In this document: positions 1-9,362 of the stretch, piece after piece
Layout of the letters: each line of letters begins with the position of its first letter
Position numbering within the stretch: the stretch's first letter is position 1
NCBI GenBank assembly: GCA_017887325.1
Contig: JAGHIE010000001.1
Span: 1 to 64,000, forward strand
DNA from: Oscillospiraceae bacterium
Lineage (GTDB): Bacteria > Bacillota > Clostridia > Oscillospirales > Ruminococcaceae
Length of the DNA stretch: 64,000 nucleotides
Direction: 5' to 3'
Position numbers and translations under genes: made by a program
Notes under the pieces: generated by a model
Databases searched by the model: none
Told to the model about the DNA's origin: nothing
The model's input: only the letters and a program-made list of their open reading frames with translations

Positions 1-317
1 TTAAAACTTTTTTCGAAGCCTTTCGATATTTTACTTAAGCTTAACTTGTAAGCCTCTGTATTATATCATACTTTCAAAAGCTTGTCAACTACTTTTTTCA
101 TTCAGTAATCTCTTTCAGCTCTCTCGCTTCCTTCTCTCGAAGACATCTTAGTTATATTATCATATATACATATCTTTTGTCAACTCTTTTCTTTACTTTC
201 CATTTTTTTATCAGTTTTATTCTACTTTTGCTGTTTTTTATGTTAATTTTTAACATTATATGTATATTTTACAATGAAATTTAAAAAATAAATATATATC
301 ACACAAAGGAGAATCTT
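1..317. other. AT-rich intergenic stretch before sleB
   Basis: No gene is visible. The stretch holds two imperfect copies of a TTGTCAACT block (near 83 and 178), each following an AT-rich run with ATATCAT-like sequence and each followed by a T-rich run. AAAGGAG at about 305 is the ribosome binding site of the following gene. No confident promoter was picked out. The repeated blocks look like generic host intergenic DNA, but I cannot assign a function. Confidence 0.5.
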
Positions 318-1010
318 ATGAAAAAGGTTTTGAAGAAAAGAATATTATTAATATTTTTAATTATCTCTATTTCATTAATTTCATATTGTGCTATAAATAT
401 CTATCAAAATTACAATTCTAATTACTCGATTGAAACTTTATCAAAACTAGGTTCTAGAGGCAACGAAGTAAAAGCTATTCAAGAAAAATTAATTGAACGA
501 GGTTTATATTCAGGAAAAGCTGACGGAATATACGGAGCAAATACAGAAAAAGCTGTAAAAAATTTTCAAAAGCAAGTAGGATTGACACAAGATGGAATTG
601 CTGGACCTCAAACATTAAAAAAGTTAGGTATAACAATTGGTTCTATCCCTGCTGCAAATGATTCTAACGTATATTTATTGGCTAGAATTATTTCTGCTGA
701 AGCAAGAGGTGAACCATACACTGGACAAGTAGCTGTTGGTGCTGTTGTATTAAATAGAATAGAACACCCTTCTTTTCCAGATACACTTTCAGGTGTAATT
801 TATCAAGAAGGAGCTTTTACAGCAATAGTTGATGGACAGTTCAATGAACCAATAGCAGATAGTGCATATTCAGCAGCTAGAGATGCTTTAAATGGAGTAG
901 ATCCAACTGGTGGAGCCATATATTACTATAACCCTGATAAAACAAGTAACAAATGGATAAGAACTAGACCTGTAATAAAAAGAATAGGTAAACATTTATT
1001 TTGTAGTTAA
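318..1010 (+). CDS. sleB: SleB-type spore cortex-lytic / cell wall hydrolase
   Basis: The 230-residue product starts with a hydrophobic helix (about residues 8-28) serving as signal peptide or anchor. A peptidoglycan-binding type 1 domain follows (about 42-105; LGSRGNEVKAIQ and DGIYGANTEKAVKNFQ are its typical repeats). The C-terminal half is a Hydrolase_2/SleB catalytic domain with the family's IISAEARGEPYTGQVAVGAV block, whose glutamate is the expected catalytic acid. Family members are lytic transglycosylases that open the spore cortex at germination, which points to an endospore former. AAAGGAG lies before the ATG. It is a single-gene unit ending at a shared terminator. A vegetative wall hydrolase of the same family is the alternative. 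Confidence 0.85.
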   Translation: MKKVLKKRILLIFLIISISLISYCAINIYQNYNSNYSIETLSKLGSRGNEVKAIQEKLIERGLYSGKADGIYGANTEKAVKNFQKQVGLTQDGIAGPQTLKKLGITIGSIPAANDSNVYLLARIISAEARGEPYTGQVAVGAVVLNRIEHPSFPDTLSGVIYQEGAFTAIVDGQFNEPIADSAYSAARDALNGVDPTGGAIYYYNPDKTSNKWIRTRPVIKRIGKHLFCS

Positions 1011-1011
1011 C

Positions 1012-1048
1012 AAAAAACACATTGCAATTATGCAATGTGTTTTTTATT
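1012..1048. terminator. Bidirectional intrinsic terminator
   Basis: A long perfect hairpin with arms around ACACATTGCA / TGCAATGTGT and loop ATTA has an A-run on the left and a T-run on the right, so it can end both sleB (plus) and the convergent M23 peptidase gene (minus). Confidence 0.85.
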
Positions 1049-2364
1049 TATTTTATAGTATTTACATTTTCACTATTATTTTGATCTGTATCTTTAACAA
1101 ACAACATAGGGTCTACTCTTTGACCATTAATGTATAATTCAAAATGCAAATGTGCACCATATGAATCTCCAGTATTTCCAGCAGTACCAATTTGTTGTCC
1201 ATTTTCTAAAACTTGACCTTCTTTTACATCAACTGAATTAAGGTGAGCATAAACACTTTTTGTATTATTACCATGATTAATAGTAACTTTTATACCATAT
1301 CCTCCACTTTCTTCAGTTTGTAAAACTTCTTCTACAACACCTTTAGCAGTTGAAACAACAGGTTTTCCAAAAGTACCACCTCTAACACATAAATCAACTC
1401 CTTTATGAGCACTTCCATCTCTATCACCATAAGGAGAAGATACATAACTTTGTTTAAGTGGTATAGTAAACGAATTACCATTTTCATCTACTAAAGCAGC
1501 ATTTTGATCAGTTATACTAGCTGTCCCAACAATAATTCTTTGTTTTGTTGGTTGTTTTAAAACGTCTTGTTTTACAACTGTTCTATCTTTTTCATTATTG
1601 TCTATTGTAAAAACTTTTTCTTTGTATTCAACCAAACCATTACTTCCAGTTTGTTCCACAATTTGAGTACCTGCAACATATTTATCAGACTCAACAATTT
1701 CAACATCAAAAGGTATTTGTTCTACTTTGCTCTCTTGATAACTTTTAGACACAGAGATAGGATTTTGTTCTTTCACTTTATTTTCAAGTGTTTGTTCATC
1801 AACAACTTCATCGCTTAAAAATACCCCTTTAACAACTTGAACATTTTCAGCGAATTCAACTTGTTCTTGTTCTTGACCTGTTTTATGTTCATCTAAAATA
1901 TTATCCAAAGTTTTATCCAAGTCAGCTTCTTTATCAACAGCAGCATATAAGTCACCATCAACATATAAAGCTTCACCCTTAACAACTTCACTTGAAGTAT
2001 CGATTATATTATCTGCTAACTCTTGTTCTGAGATAATATTTTCTTTTTTAGTCAACACAACAGAAGTTGTTGGCTCTATTTTTATACTTTCTTTTTTTTC
2101 TTCATTTTTTGATACAACTTTTTGTTTAACTAATTGAGTTGCTGTCTCAACGCTTGACTCCGCTTGCACAAGTCCAATTTCTTGATCTTCATAAGAAACA
2201 GCTACTGCTAATGTAAAATTTTGAAGTATAGCCATAACACCAGTCAAAGCACACACTCCAGCAATTGTTGCTATTTGAGCAAATTTTACCTTATTTTTAA
2301 TTTTGTATTTCGACTCACATTGGTTGTCATTTAAAGGTTTAATCACTAAAAAATATCCTCCCAA
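1048..2364 (-). CDS. G5-domain M23 family metallopeptidase
   Basis: The 438-residue protein has a short cytoplasmic N-terminus and one transmembrane helix (about residues 30-52), then an acidic, low-complexity stalk. A G5-like domain occupies about 205-280, and a C-terminal LytM/M23 domain about 300-425. Zinc ligands are visible as H320 and D324 (HKGVD) and H405/H407 (HLHFEL). Such enzymes cleave peptide bonds in peptidoglycan outside the membrane and remodel the wall during growth, division or sporulation. The gene stands alone, convergent with sleB and sharing its terminator. The exact cross-link cleaved cannot be read from the sequence. Confidence 0.85.
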   Translation of the reverse strand: MGGYFLVIKPLNDNQCESKYKIKNKVKFAQIATIAGVCALTGVMAILQNFTLAVAVSYEDQEIGLVQAESSVETATQLVKQKVVSKNEEKKESIKIEPTTSVVLTKKENIISEQELADNIIDTSSEVVKGEALYVDGDLYAAVDKEADLDKTLDNILDEHKTGQEQEQVEFAENVQVVKGVFLSDEVVDEQTLENKVKEQNPISVSKSYQESKVEQIPFDVEIVESDKYVAGTQIVEQTGSNGLVEYKEKVFTIDNNEKDRTVVKQDVLKQPTKQRIIVGTASITDQNAALVDENGNSFTIPLKQSYVSSPYGDRDGSAHKGVDLCVRGGTFGKPVVSTAKGVVEEVLQTEESGGYGIKVTINHGNNTKSVYAHLNSVDVKEGQVLENGQQIGTAGNTGDSYGAHLHFELYINGQRVDPMLFVKDTDQNNSENVNTIK

Positions 2365-2538
2365 CTATTAACCTAAATAAAAACAATTTCAAATAAGTTA
2401 TATATTAGTTACAATTAGTAACAATTTGTAACTAATTATAGTCACGAGGATTTAGTTTTACAACCTTTTTGTTGTATTTTTAATTATTTATTAACATTTT
2501 CTTAATCATATATACACTTATCAGTATAAATTAATGAT

Positions 2539-2997
2539 CTAATCTTGATATTTTAGATTTTCAACTTTATAATTTTGTAACGCTTTTAAGAAAGGTTTTA
2601 TATCTTCTTTAGCTTTATCCAAATCATGATCTAAATAGTTTCCACACTCTTCTTTTTTTGTTCCTGGAATTTCGCCTTCAAATTTAGAAATAAAATCAAA
2701 AGAGTCTTGAACCAAAGAAATAGCATCTTCATGTGACATATTTCTAGTTAAAAGATAACAACCAGTTCTGCAACCCATAGGTCCTACATAAACAATGTTT
2801 TTAGAAAACTTAGTATTTCTAGCATATGTAGCAAATAAATGTTCGATTGTATGTAAACTTCCTGTTGATAAAAAGTATCCATTATTTGGTTTAACTAATC
2901 TTAAATCATATGTAACTATATCATCATCTATTCTAGAAATATACATTCCAACTTCTAAAGTATCATGATTAATTGTAAAACTTGTTATTTTTTCCAT
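2539..2997 (-). CDS. luxS: S-ribosylhomocysteine lyase LuxS
   Basis: LuxS splits S-ribosylhomocysteine into homocysteine and DPD, the AI-2 precursor, in the activated methyl cycle. The 152-residue length is typical. Metal ligands are visible as H49 and H53 (HTIEH) and C118 in the KKEECGN segment, and the catalytic cysteine is C76 in GPMGCRTGCY. The gene lies close to the homocysteine S-methyltransferase-like gene at 3567-4817, so both ends of homocysteine handling are encoded together. PAP2 lies between them on the same strand with short gaps, suggesting co-transcription. Identification is firm; actual AI-2 signalling is not shown. Confidence 0.95.
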   Translation of the reverse strand: MEKITSFTINHDTLEVGMYISRIDDDIVTYDLRLVKPNNGYFLSTGSLHTIEHLFATYARNTKFSKNIVYVGPMGCRTGCYLLTRNMSHEDAISLVQDSFDFISKFEGEIPGTKKEECGNYLDHDLDKAKEDIKPFLKALQNYKVENLKYQD

Positions 2998-3014
2998 AAA
3001 AAAACTCCTAACTT

Positions 3015-3536
3015 TTAAAATAAATAAAAACCTATAATTCCAAATATAATGCTAATAAAAAAAGCACAAATTACATCTTTAGGGTAATGAACACCCGAAA
3101 AAACTCTAGACAAAGCTATAAAAATAGATAAAACAAATCCTACTATTCCCAAATAAATATTTACATATAACATTGCAAACGAGATTATAAAAGCACTTGC
3201 AGTATGTCTACTTGGAAAACTTTTTCCTTTATTTCTTTTAACATTATCAAAAAAAGGATTAAAATTTAATTCATCATATGGTCTAGGTTTATTTAATATT
3301 TTTCTAAAAATACTCACAAAAATAAAAACTAAAGCAGGTACAAAAACTACCTTATATATCATATTACTTTTAAAATAAAACAATAAAATTATTAAAAAAA
3401 TATACAAAAAAGCATTTATATAAGGAAAAATTTTTGTAGCAATAAACAAACTATTTGACCTAAATTTATTCATTTTGAAGTATTCTATAACTGATTTGTA
3501 CTGATTTGATGTCAATTCAAATTCTCCTTTTATCAA
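3015..3536 (-). CDS. PAP2-family membrane phosphatase
   Basis: The 173-residue integral membrane protein has about five hydrophobic helices. All three signature motifs of the PAP2 acid phosphatase superfamily are present: KILNKPRP (motif 1), PSRHT (motif 2) and SRVFSGVHYPKD (motif 3, with the catalytic histidine). Members dephosphorylate lipid pyrophosphates or phosphatidate at the membrane; undecaprenyl-pyrophosphate is a plausible substrate in a wall-gene neighbourhood, but that is inference. The gene starts 17 bp upstream of luxS on the same strand, which suggests an operon. Confidence 0.85.
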   Translation of the reverse strand: MIKGEFELTSNQYKSVIEYFKMNKFRSNSLFIATKIFPYINAFLYIFLIILLFYFKSNMIYKVVFVPALVFIFVSIFRKILNKPRPYDELNFNPFFDNVKRNKGKSFPSRHTASAFIISFAMLYVNIYLGIVGFVLSIFIALSRVFSGVHYPKDVICAFFISIIFGIIGFYLF

Positions 3537-3566
3537 AAAGAGGTAGAAAACTCTACCTCTTAACTA

Positions 3567-4817
3567 CTAATAAATTACAGCACCATATTTCTTTGCAATT
3601 TTTTCCAATTTATCTCTATCAATGCTAGTTTCAGAGTCTATCATAGCTCTACCAGTATATAACATCAAAGCTAATTTCAAAGATATTTCATCATGTGAAC
3701 TAAAACAAACTGGTAATTTTGCAATATGTGCATTTTTTGAAAAATCTATAGCATCATCAATAGTGTTAATTTCTACTAAAATGACATCTTTACTATCTTC
3801 TTCTAATTCAAGTATATCATCTGTCATATCAACACTACATTCTAATAATTCACTAAATTCTATATTGTCACAATATAAGTTGTATATTTGTCTTATATCG
3901 GCTAATGTTATATCGCCTTTGATTTCTGGTTCTTCTGAATCTAGTTCTTCTAAATCCAATTCTTCTACTTCATCTAAAGCTACATTAATACATTTAATAT
4001 GCTCCGGTGTAGTTTCACAGCAACCACCTATAATACTAGCACCTGCCTGTACAATATCTTTTATTTGTACAGCCATTTCTAATGGTGATAAATTTATAAG
4101 TTCATCATTTTCTTCATCATAACTACAAGCTGATGGTTTAGCTATAAGTGGAATTTTAGCATAAGGTTTCATTTCTTTTATTTGTTCTAACATACATTCA
4201 ACACCATAAGAACAATTTAAACCAAAAGCAGAAATACCAAGTTCCTGTAATATAACAAGAGCATTTACAGCACTACCACCATATGGAGTCAAACCTTCAT
4301 CATTAACAGTCATAGTAATATATTTAGGTATATCAAATTTTTGCAAAGCAATACAAGCAGCTCTAGCTTCAGCAATAGAAGTCAAAGTTTCAACTACTAA
4401 AATATCTACACCACAATCAACTAAAATACTTGCTTGTTCCCTAAATATCTCTAAAACTTCTGTAAAAGAACTTTCACCATATGGCTCTAATGTTAAACCG
4501 GTCATAGAAATACAACCGGCAACTTTAACATCAGTTCCTTCAACAGCAGACTTAGTTATATCAACTAATTGTCTATTAATATTTTCAATATCATTTTCTA
4601 AACCAAAATCAGAAAGCCAAACTCTAGAAGCATTAAAAGTTGGTGTATATAAAATTTGACTACCGGCATCAACAAAGGCTTTTTGTAAATCTAAAACCTT
4701 TTGTTTATTTTCTAAAATCCAAGTAGGTATACAAACACCCTTAGGCATTCCTTGTTCAAACAAATTTGTAGCGAGTGCACCATCTAACAATATGGGTTGT
4801 GACAACTGCGTATCCAT
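3567..4817 (-). CDS. Homocysteine S-methyltransferase family protein
   Basis: The start at 4817 is chosen because AAAAGGAG lies five bases upstream; an in-frame ATG at 4841 has no comparable site. The 416-residue product has an N-terminal homocysteine S-methyltransferase barrel (about 5-285) beginning LLDGALATNLFEQG and ending with the zinc-binding GGCCETTPEH motif; the third cysteine is in FGLNCS. The last 130 residues are an acidic extension that I do not recognise. It probably makes methionine from homocysteine using a methyl donor such as S-methylmethionine, or acts as a MetH N-terminal-like module. No cobalamin or methyltetrahydrofolate domain is present. Its place next to luxS supports methyl-cycle work. 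Confidence 0.75.
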   Translation of the reverse strand: MDTQLSQPILLDGALATNLFEQGMPKGVCIPTWILENKQKVLDLQKAFVDAGSQILYTPTFNASRVWLSDFGLENDIENINRQLVDITKSAVEGTDVKVAGCISMTGLTLEPYGESSFTEVLEIFREQASILVDCGVDILVVETLTSIAEARAACIALQKFDIPKYITMTVNDEGLTPYGGSAVNALVILQELGISAFGLNCSYGVECMLEQIKEMKPYAKIPLIAKPSACSYDEENDELINLSPLEMAVQIKDIVQAGASIIGGCCETTPEHIKCINVALDEVEELDLEELDSEEPEIKGDITLADIRQIYNLYCDNIEFSELLECSVDMTDDILELEEDSKDVILVEINTIDDAIDFSKNAHIAKLPVCFSSHDEISLKLALMLYTGRAMIDSETSIDRDKLEKIAKKYGAVIY

Positions 4818-4852
4818 AATTACTCCTTTTTTAACATACACACAATTAAAAA

Positions 4853-6538
4853 CTACATACTTTCAGGAGTAGTAATTTTTAATAAAGATAAAACATTTCC
4901 TAATACTTGTTTAACAGCAACACATAAACCTAATCTTGCTTTCATTAAATCTTTGTCTTCAACATTTACATGACAAGCATTATAGAATTTATGGAAAAGA
5001 GTAGCAAGAGTAATACTATAACGAGTAATTCTTGCTGGGTCATATGCTTTTGCAGACTCAATAATTTCATTTGGTAATGAAGCAATATGTCTGATAATTT
5101 CTTTTTCTTCTCCAGTTGTTAATAAAGAGAAATCAAAATTATCAATATTAGCAACATCAACACCATCTTCAGCTAATTTTCTAATGATAGAGCAAATTCT
5201 AGCATAAGCATATTGAACATAGTAAACAGGATTTTCAGAAGATTTTTCAACTGCTAAATCCAAATCGAAATCCATTTGAGAGTTAGCTTCTCTTAAGTTA
5301 AAGAAGAATCTAGCTGCATCAATTGGAACTTCATCTAATAATGTAACTAAAGTAATGGCTTTACCAGAACGTTTAGAAGCTTTTACAATTTCACCATCTC
5401 TGATAAGTCTAACCATTTGCATTAAAACAACGTCTAATCTATCAGGATCAACATCTAAAGCTTGTAAAGTAGCTTTAAGTCTTGGGATATATCCATGGTG
5501 GTCAGCACCTAAAACATTGATAGCTTTGTCAAAGTTACGAACAACTAATTTATTATAGTGATAAGCAATATCAGGAACAACATAAGTAAATACACCATTA
5601 GAACGAACTAAAACGAAATCTTCAGAACCATATTTAGAAGCATCGAACCAAATAGCTCCTTCTTTTTCATATGTATAACCTTTTTCTGTTAATAAGTCAA
5701 CTATTTTTTTAGCTTGTCCATTTTCATGTAAAGTAGATTCTTTAAACCAGTTATCATATTTAATTCTGTATTTACCTAAATCTCTTTCCAAACCTTGAAT
5801 ATTTAGAGGTAAAGCATAATTTACTAAAGCTTGTCTGCGTTCTTCCTCTGTTGTATTCATATATTTATCGCCATATATTTTAGCAAAATTACTAGCATGG
5901 TCTATAATATCTTGTCCATGATAAGAATCTTCTGGCATTTCGATACCATCTTTATATATTTGTTGATATCTTAAATCAAGGGATAACCCAAATTTATTAA
6001 TTTGGTTACCAGCATCGTTGATATAAAATTCTCTTGAAACTTTATAACCAGCCCAATCTAAAACAGCTGCTAAACAGTCACCAATAGCGCCACCTCTAGC
6101 ATTACCGATATGCATAGGACCAGTAGGGTTAGCAGAAACAAATTCTACTAATACACTTTTGTCTTGACCAAAATCTGATCTACCATAATTTTCTTTATCT
6201 TCTAAAACACCATTTAAAGTTTTGCTAAACCAGTTTTCAGAAACAAAGAAATTCATAAAACCAGGACCTGCTATTTCGCATTTTTCAAAATAGCTGTTAT
6301 CTAAATTTAAGTTTTCTAAGATAGTTTCAGCAATTTTTCTAGGAGCTGATTTAAAAGCTCTTGCAGATACCATAGCAACATTACTAGCAAAGTCGCCATG
6401 AGAAGTATCAGCAGGTACTTCTATTAAAAAGTTAGGTAATTCTTCATTAGGTAAACTACCATTGTTAATAGCTTTTTCTACAGCTAATTTAATAATTGAT
6501 TCTAATTGTTGTTTTGCTTCTAACATTAAATTATTCAC
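4853..6538 (-). CDS. argS: Arginyl-tRNA synthetase
   Basis: This class I synthetase charges tRNA-Arg. The protein is about 561 residues, normal for bacterial ArgS. An N-terminal Add-1 domain with the FASNVAM segment is followed by the HIGH-type motif PMHIGNARGGAIGD, a KASKRSGKAI segment in the place of KMSKS, and a C-terminal DALR anticodon-binding domain. I prefer the GTG at 6538, because the AGGAG before it has a spacing of about eight bases; the in-frame ATG at 6544 would leave only two. It lies just downstream of the DUF1934 gene, probably in one transcript. Confidence 0.93.
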   Translation of the reverse strand: MNNLMLEAKQQLESIIKLAVEKAINNGSLPNEELPNFLIEVPADTSHGDFASNVAMVSARAFKSAPRKIAETILENLNLDNSYFEKCEIAGPGFMNFFVSENWFSKTLNGVLEDKENYGRSDFGQDKSVLVEFVSANPTGPMHIGNARGGAIGDCLAAVLDWAGYKVSREFYINDAGNQINKFGLSLDLRYQQIYKDGIEMPEDSYHGQDIIDHASNFAKIYGDKYMNTTEEERRQALVNYALPLNIQGLERDLGKYRIKYDNWFKESTLHENGQAKKIVDLLTEKGYTYEKEGAIWFDASKYGSEDFVLVRSNGVFTYVVPDIAYHYNKLVVRNFDKAINVLGADHHGYIPRLKATLQALDVDPDRLDVVLMQMVRLIRDGEIVKASKRSGKAITLVTLLDEVPIDAARFFFNLREANSQMDFDLDLAVEKSSENPVYYVQYAYARICSIIRKLAEDGVDVANIDNFDFSLLTTGEEKEIIRHIASLPNEIIESAKAYDPARITRYSITLATLFHKFYNACHVNVEDKDLMKARLGLCVAVKQVLGNVLSLLKITTPESM

Positions 6539-6557
6539 GAACATCTCTCCTATTTAA

Positions 6558-6992
6558 TTAAATTTGTATATTATCTGATGTTATAACTTCTACTGTAACA
6601 GTATTTTCACTAATAAATTGAGAATTAATATCCAAAGAATAAGCAAAGAAAATTTTGCCACCATCTTCTCCTATATTTATATCTATATTCTTACCAGTAA
6701 TACCAACAATAAGTTCTCCCATAGGAGTTGAGTAATAGCCAACATTTCTTTGCATTTGCTCAACTAACATATTAGTTCTAGCATTCCCCTGTCTAACTAA
6801 AGACACTTTATCAGGTTTTACTTTTATAATACTTGTGCAGCCTTCAAAACCAGTAGACTCTGTTTCTTTATAAGTAATATAATATGTATCATTTTTTTTA
6901 TAAAAGAACCCTTGAGTGTATAACTCTGTTTCATCAAATTCGCCATCAGCACTTTGAGTTCCTTTTATTTTCAACCAAACTTCCTTCTTCAA
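6558..6992 (-). CDS. DUF1934 (YwiB-like) protein
   Basis: This 144-residue protein fits the DUF1934 calycin-like beta-barrel family: it opens with VWLKIKGTQ and has alternating beta-strand blocks including YYITYKETESTGFEGCTS and GELIVGITGK. The family is often found just upstream of argS in Bacillota, as here (19-20 bp gap). No catalytic role is established for the family. The gene also starts 17 bp after murI ends on the same strand, so murI, this gene and argS may form one transcript. Confidence 0.8.
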   Translation of the reverse strand: MKKEVWLKIKGTQSADGEFDETELYTQGFFYKKNDTYYITYKETESTGFEGCTSIIKVKPDKVSLVRQGNARTNMLVEQMQRNVGYYSTPMGELIVGITGKNIDINIGEDGGKIFFAYSLDINSQFISENTVTVEVITSDNIQI

Positions 6993-7009
6993 TAATATCT
7001 TCCATTCTA

Positions 7010-7825
7010 TTAATACTTATCAATATCTACAAAATCAACATCACCAGAAATATTCTCATCTAAAAATACACCGGCATGTGCTTCAAAACTTTCTATATTA
7101 TCACTTACATAAAAATGACAATATCCATGTTTATCAGAATTATTAAGCATATTATTTTCAGTCAAGTATTTTTTTACATAATTAGCAACTTCCACACCAG
7201 GGTCTATTAAAGTAGTATCTTGTGAAACAATTTCTTGTATCATTTCCTTTATTATAGGATAGTGTGTACAGCCCAAAATTAAAGTATCAACTTTTTGTTC
7301 TATGATAGGTTGTAAATATTCATTAGCAATTATTCTAGTAACTTGACAATCTTTATCAACATAACCATTTTCAATCAAAGGTACAAACATAGGACAAGCA
7401 TTGGCGATTATTTCAGTATCAGGAATAATCTTTTTAATTTCTTTACCATAAGCTCTTGTCTTTATAGTGGCAGGAGTAGCAATTATACCTATTCTCTTAT
7501 TTTTAGTTGCTTTACAAGCTGCATCAACAGCAGGTTTTAAAACACCTGTAAAATGAACTGGCAATTTATCCACCACTTCTTTTTGAATATTAGCACTAAC
7601 TGTGCCACAAGCCGCCACAAGCATTTTCACATCATTTTGCAATAAGAAATTAATATCTTGAGCAGAATATTTTCTTATTGTTTGTTTACTTCTTGTTCCA
7701 TAAGGAACTCTTGAAGTATCACCAAAATAAATAATATTTTCATTAGGCATTATTTTTTTCAATTCTCTAACAGCAGTTATTCCACCTAATCCAGAATCAA
7801 AAACGCCTATCGGCCTTTTATCCAT
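7010..7825 (-). CDS. murI: Glutamate racemase
   Basis: MurI interconverts L- and D-glutamate for the D-Glu residue of peptidoglycan. The 271-residue protein starts with IGVFDSGLGGITAVR and carries the two catalytic cysteines in their usual contexts, C73 (AACGTVSAN) and C186 (LGCTHYP). The N-terminal aspartate of FDSG and the substrate contact block VPYGTRS are also present. It lies directly downstream of ddl on the same strand, so both D-amino-acid steps of precursor synthesis are together. Confidence 0.94.
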   Translation of the reverse strand: MDKRPIGVFDSGLGGITAVRELKKIMPNENIIYFGDTSRVPYGTRSKQTIRKYSAQDINFLLQNDVKMLVAACGTVSANIQKEVVDKLPVHFTGVLKPAVDAACKATKNKRIGIIATPATIKTRAYGKEIKKIIPDTEIIANACPMFVPLIENGYVDKDCQVTRIIANEYLQPIIEQKVDTLILGCTHYPIIKEMIQEIVSQDTTLIDPGVEVANYVKKYLTENNMLNNSDKHGYCHFYVSDNIESFEAHAGVFLDENISGDVDFVDIDKY

Positions 7826-7844
7826 ACAAAGCTCCTTTTAAAGT

Positions 7845-8900
7845 TTATTGTCGTTTAAGTGCGTATGAAATAAGTTCATCTATAAGTTTATCTATTTTTA
7901 GCCCCATATTTTCCCACATTTTTGGATACATACTGATAGAAGTAAATCCTGGGAAAGTATTAATTTCATTTAAAAGTATATCTCCGTTATCTTTAACAAA
8001 GAAATCAACTCTTGATAAACCTTCACAACCCATTGCAGTATAAGCTTTTATAGCTTCTGTTCTTACATTTTCAAGAATATCTTGTGAAACTCTTGCAGGT
8101 ATGTATAAAGTAGATTCTGGGTTTACATACTTAGCTTCAAAATCATATAATTCTTCATTAGCAGAAGCAATTTCGCCAGGTAATGTAGCTTTAGGATTTT
8201 GATTACCTAAAACAGCACATTCAATTTCTTTACCAACAATAGTTTCTTCAATTATAGCTTTTTTATCATTATCAAAAGCAAGTTCTAATCCTTTAACTAA
8301 TTCTTCTCTATTATTAGCTTTGCTAACACCTATAGAAGAACCAGCGTTTGCAGGTTTTATAAATACAGGATATTTAAATTTACTTTCAACTCTATTTACA
8401 ATAACATCTTTATCTTCGTATGATTTCCCACAAACCCAACCTGCCATTTTTACTCCGGCATTTTCTAAGATGATGTGTGTCAACTCTTTATCCATACAGT
8501 TTGCAGAAGAAATGCAATCACAACCAACAAATTTAATATCTGCTAATTGTAACAACCCTTGAATTGTACCATCTTCACCATTTTTACCGTGTAATGCAGG
8601 AATTGCAACATCAATATTTATAACACTATATGAATTGTCTTCAAAAACGATTATACCATGATGTTTTCTATCAGGACTAATAATACATTTTTTAACATCT
8701 TTATTAATCCAGCTACCATCTTTTATACTCTCAGTATCTCCATTATATTTAAAAAACTCTCCATCTTTAGTAATACCTATAAGATGAACATCATATTTGT
8801 CTTTATCTAAATTATCAATAAATGTACTAGCAGAAATTAGTGATATTTCATGTTCACTAGAACAACCACCAAATAAAACTGCAACTGAAATTTTATTCAT
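7845..8900 (-). CDS. ddl: D-alanine--D-alanine ligase
   Basis: Ddl joins two D-alanines with ATP to make the stem-peptide terminus. The start at 8900 is preferred because AAAGAGG precedes it; a longer reading to 8981 adds an AT-rich hydrophobic tail unlike the family. The 351-residue product has VAVLFGGCSSEHEIS at the N-terminus, HGKNGEDG, the ATP-grasp glycine loop KPANAGSSIGV, FEAKY, and the C-terminal metal-binding NEINTFPG. The FEAKY tyrosine fits a D-Ala-D-Ala rather than a D-Ala-D-Lac enzyme, but specificity is inferred. It is followed by murI. Confidence 0.92.
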   Translation of the reverse strand: MNKISVAVLFGGCSSEHEISLISASTFIDNLDKDKYDVHLIGITKDGEFFKYNGDTESIKDGSWINKDVKKCIISPDRKHHGIIVFEDNSYSVINIDVAIPALHGKNGEDGTIQGLLQLADIKFVGCDCISSANCMDKELTHIILENAGVKMAGWVCGKSYEDKDVIVNRVESKFKYPVFIKPANAGSSIGVSKANNREELVKGLELAFDNDKKAIIEETIVGKEIECAVLGNQNPKATLPGEIASANEELYDFEAKYVNPESTLYIPARVSQDILENVRTEAIKAYTAMGCEGLSRVDFFVKDNGDILLNEINTFPGFTSISMYPKMWENMGLKIDKLIDELISYALKRQ

Positions 8901-9071
8901 TGTCAAAGCCTCTTTCTTAAAATCAATATATGTAATAATTAAAACATTAAAATATATAACCAATGTAATAAAAATATACATAAAAATATCAACTTATATC
9001 ATAACACAATACCATATAACTTTCAATAATTAATATACAATTTTCGAATATAATAAATCTTAAAAATGGTA

Positions 9072-9100
9072 TTGACAAAACTATACTTTTATAGTATAAT
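9072..9100 (+). promoter_or_regulatory. Consensus sigma-A promoter upstream of pflB
   Basis: TTGACA at 9072-9077 and TATAAT at 9095-9100 are separated by exactly 17 bp, a perfect housekeeping promoter. It lies about 260 bp before the pflB start, giving a long 5' leader. Confidence 0.75.
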
Positions 9101-9220
9101 TTAACCATCAAATAAATAAACAATATGTGACTAACCTGTAATTATAAAGTTATGAATATTTTTGTTAAAAATTAAACAAATTAATTTGAAAAGTTTGGTT
9201 GTTTTTAGTGTAGTATGTAT

Positions 9221-9250
9221 TTGACAAATAACATATATAACTGTTACAAT
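9221..9250 (+). promoter_or_regulatory. Second possible pflB promoter
   Basis: TTGACA at 9221-9226 is followed after 18 bp by TACAAT at 9245-9250. This would give a shorter leader than the promoter at 9072. Two promoters for pflB are common in other bacteria; use here is inference. Confidence 0.5.
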
Positions 9251-9300
9251 TATACTTGTATAGTAGTGTGCAAGCACTACAGTCTATTATTGATTTGTCT

Positions 9301-9319
9301 TTAACATAAAATATGTTAA
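9301..9319. promoter_or_regulatory. Perfect 19-bp inverted repeat before pflB
   Basis: TTAACAT and ATGTTAA flank a five-base spacer, 43 bp upstream of the pflB start codon and downstream of both candidate promoters. It could be an operator blocking elongation or an RNA hairpin in the leader. The half-site orientation is not that of the Rex consensus, so no regulator is named. The rest of 8901-9362 is AT-rich with no gene. Confidence 0.45.
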
Positions 9320-9362
9320 ATTATAGGCTAATCTAGTATTAATTAGGAGGAACACAAACACT

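Noticed and set aside
7845-8900. Vancomycin-type D-Ala-D-Lac ligase
   Set aside because: The omega-loop region FEAKY and general sequence fit a housekeeping Ddl; no vanH, vanX or vanS/R neighbours are present despite the Tn1549-like element nearby.
7845-8981. Extended ddl start at 8981
   Set aside because: The extra 27 residues are AT-rich and hydrophobic, unlike the family; the ATG at 8900 has the ribosome binding site.
9301-9319. Rex operator before pflB
   Set aside because: The half-sites are arranged TTAACAT-N5-ATGTTAA; the Rex consensus has the opposite order, so the name is not supported.
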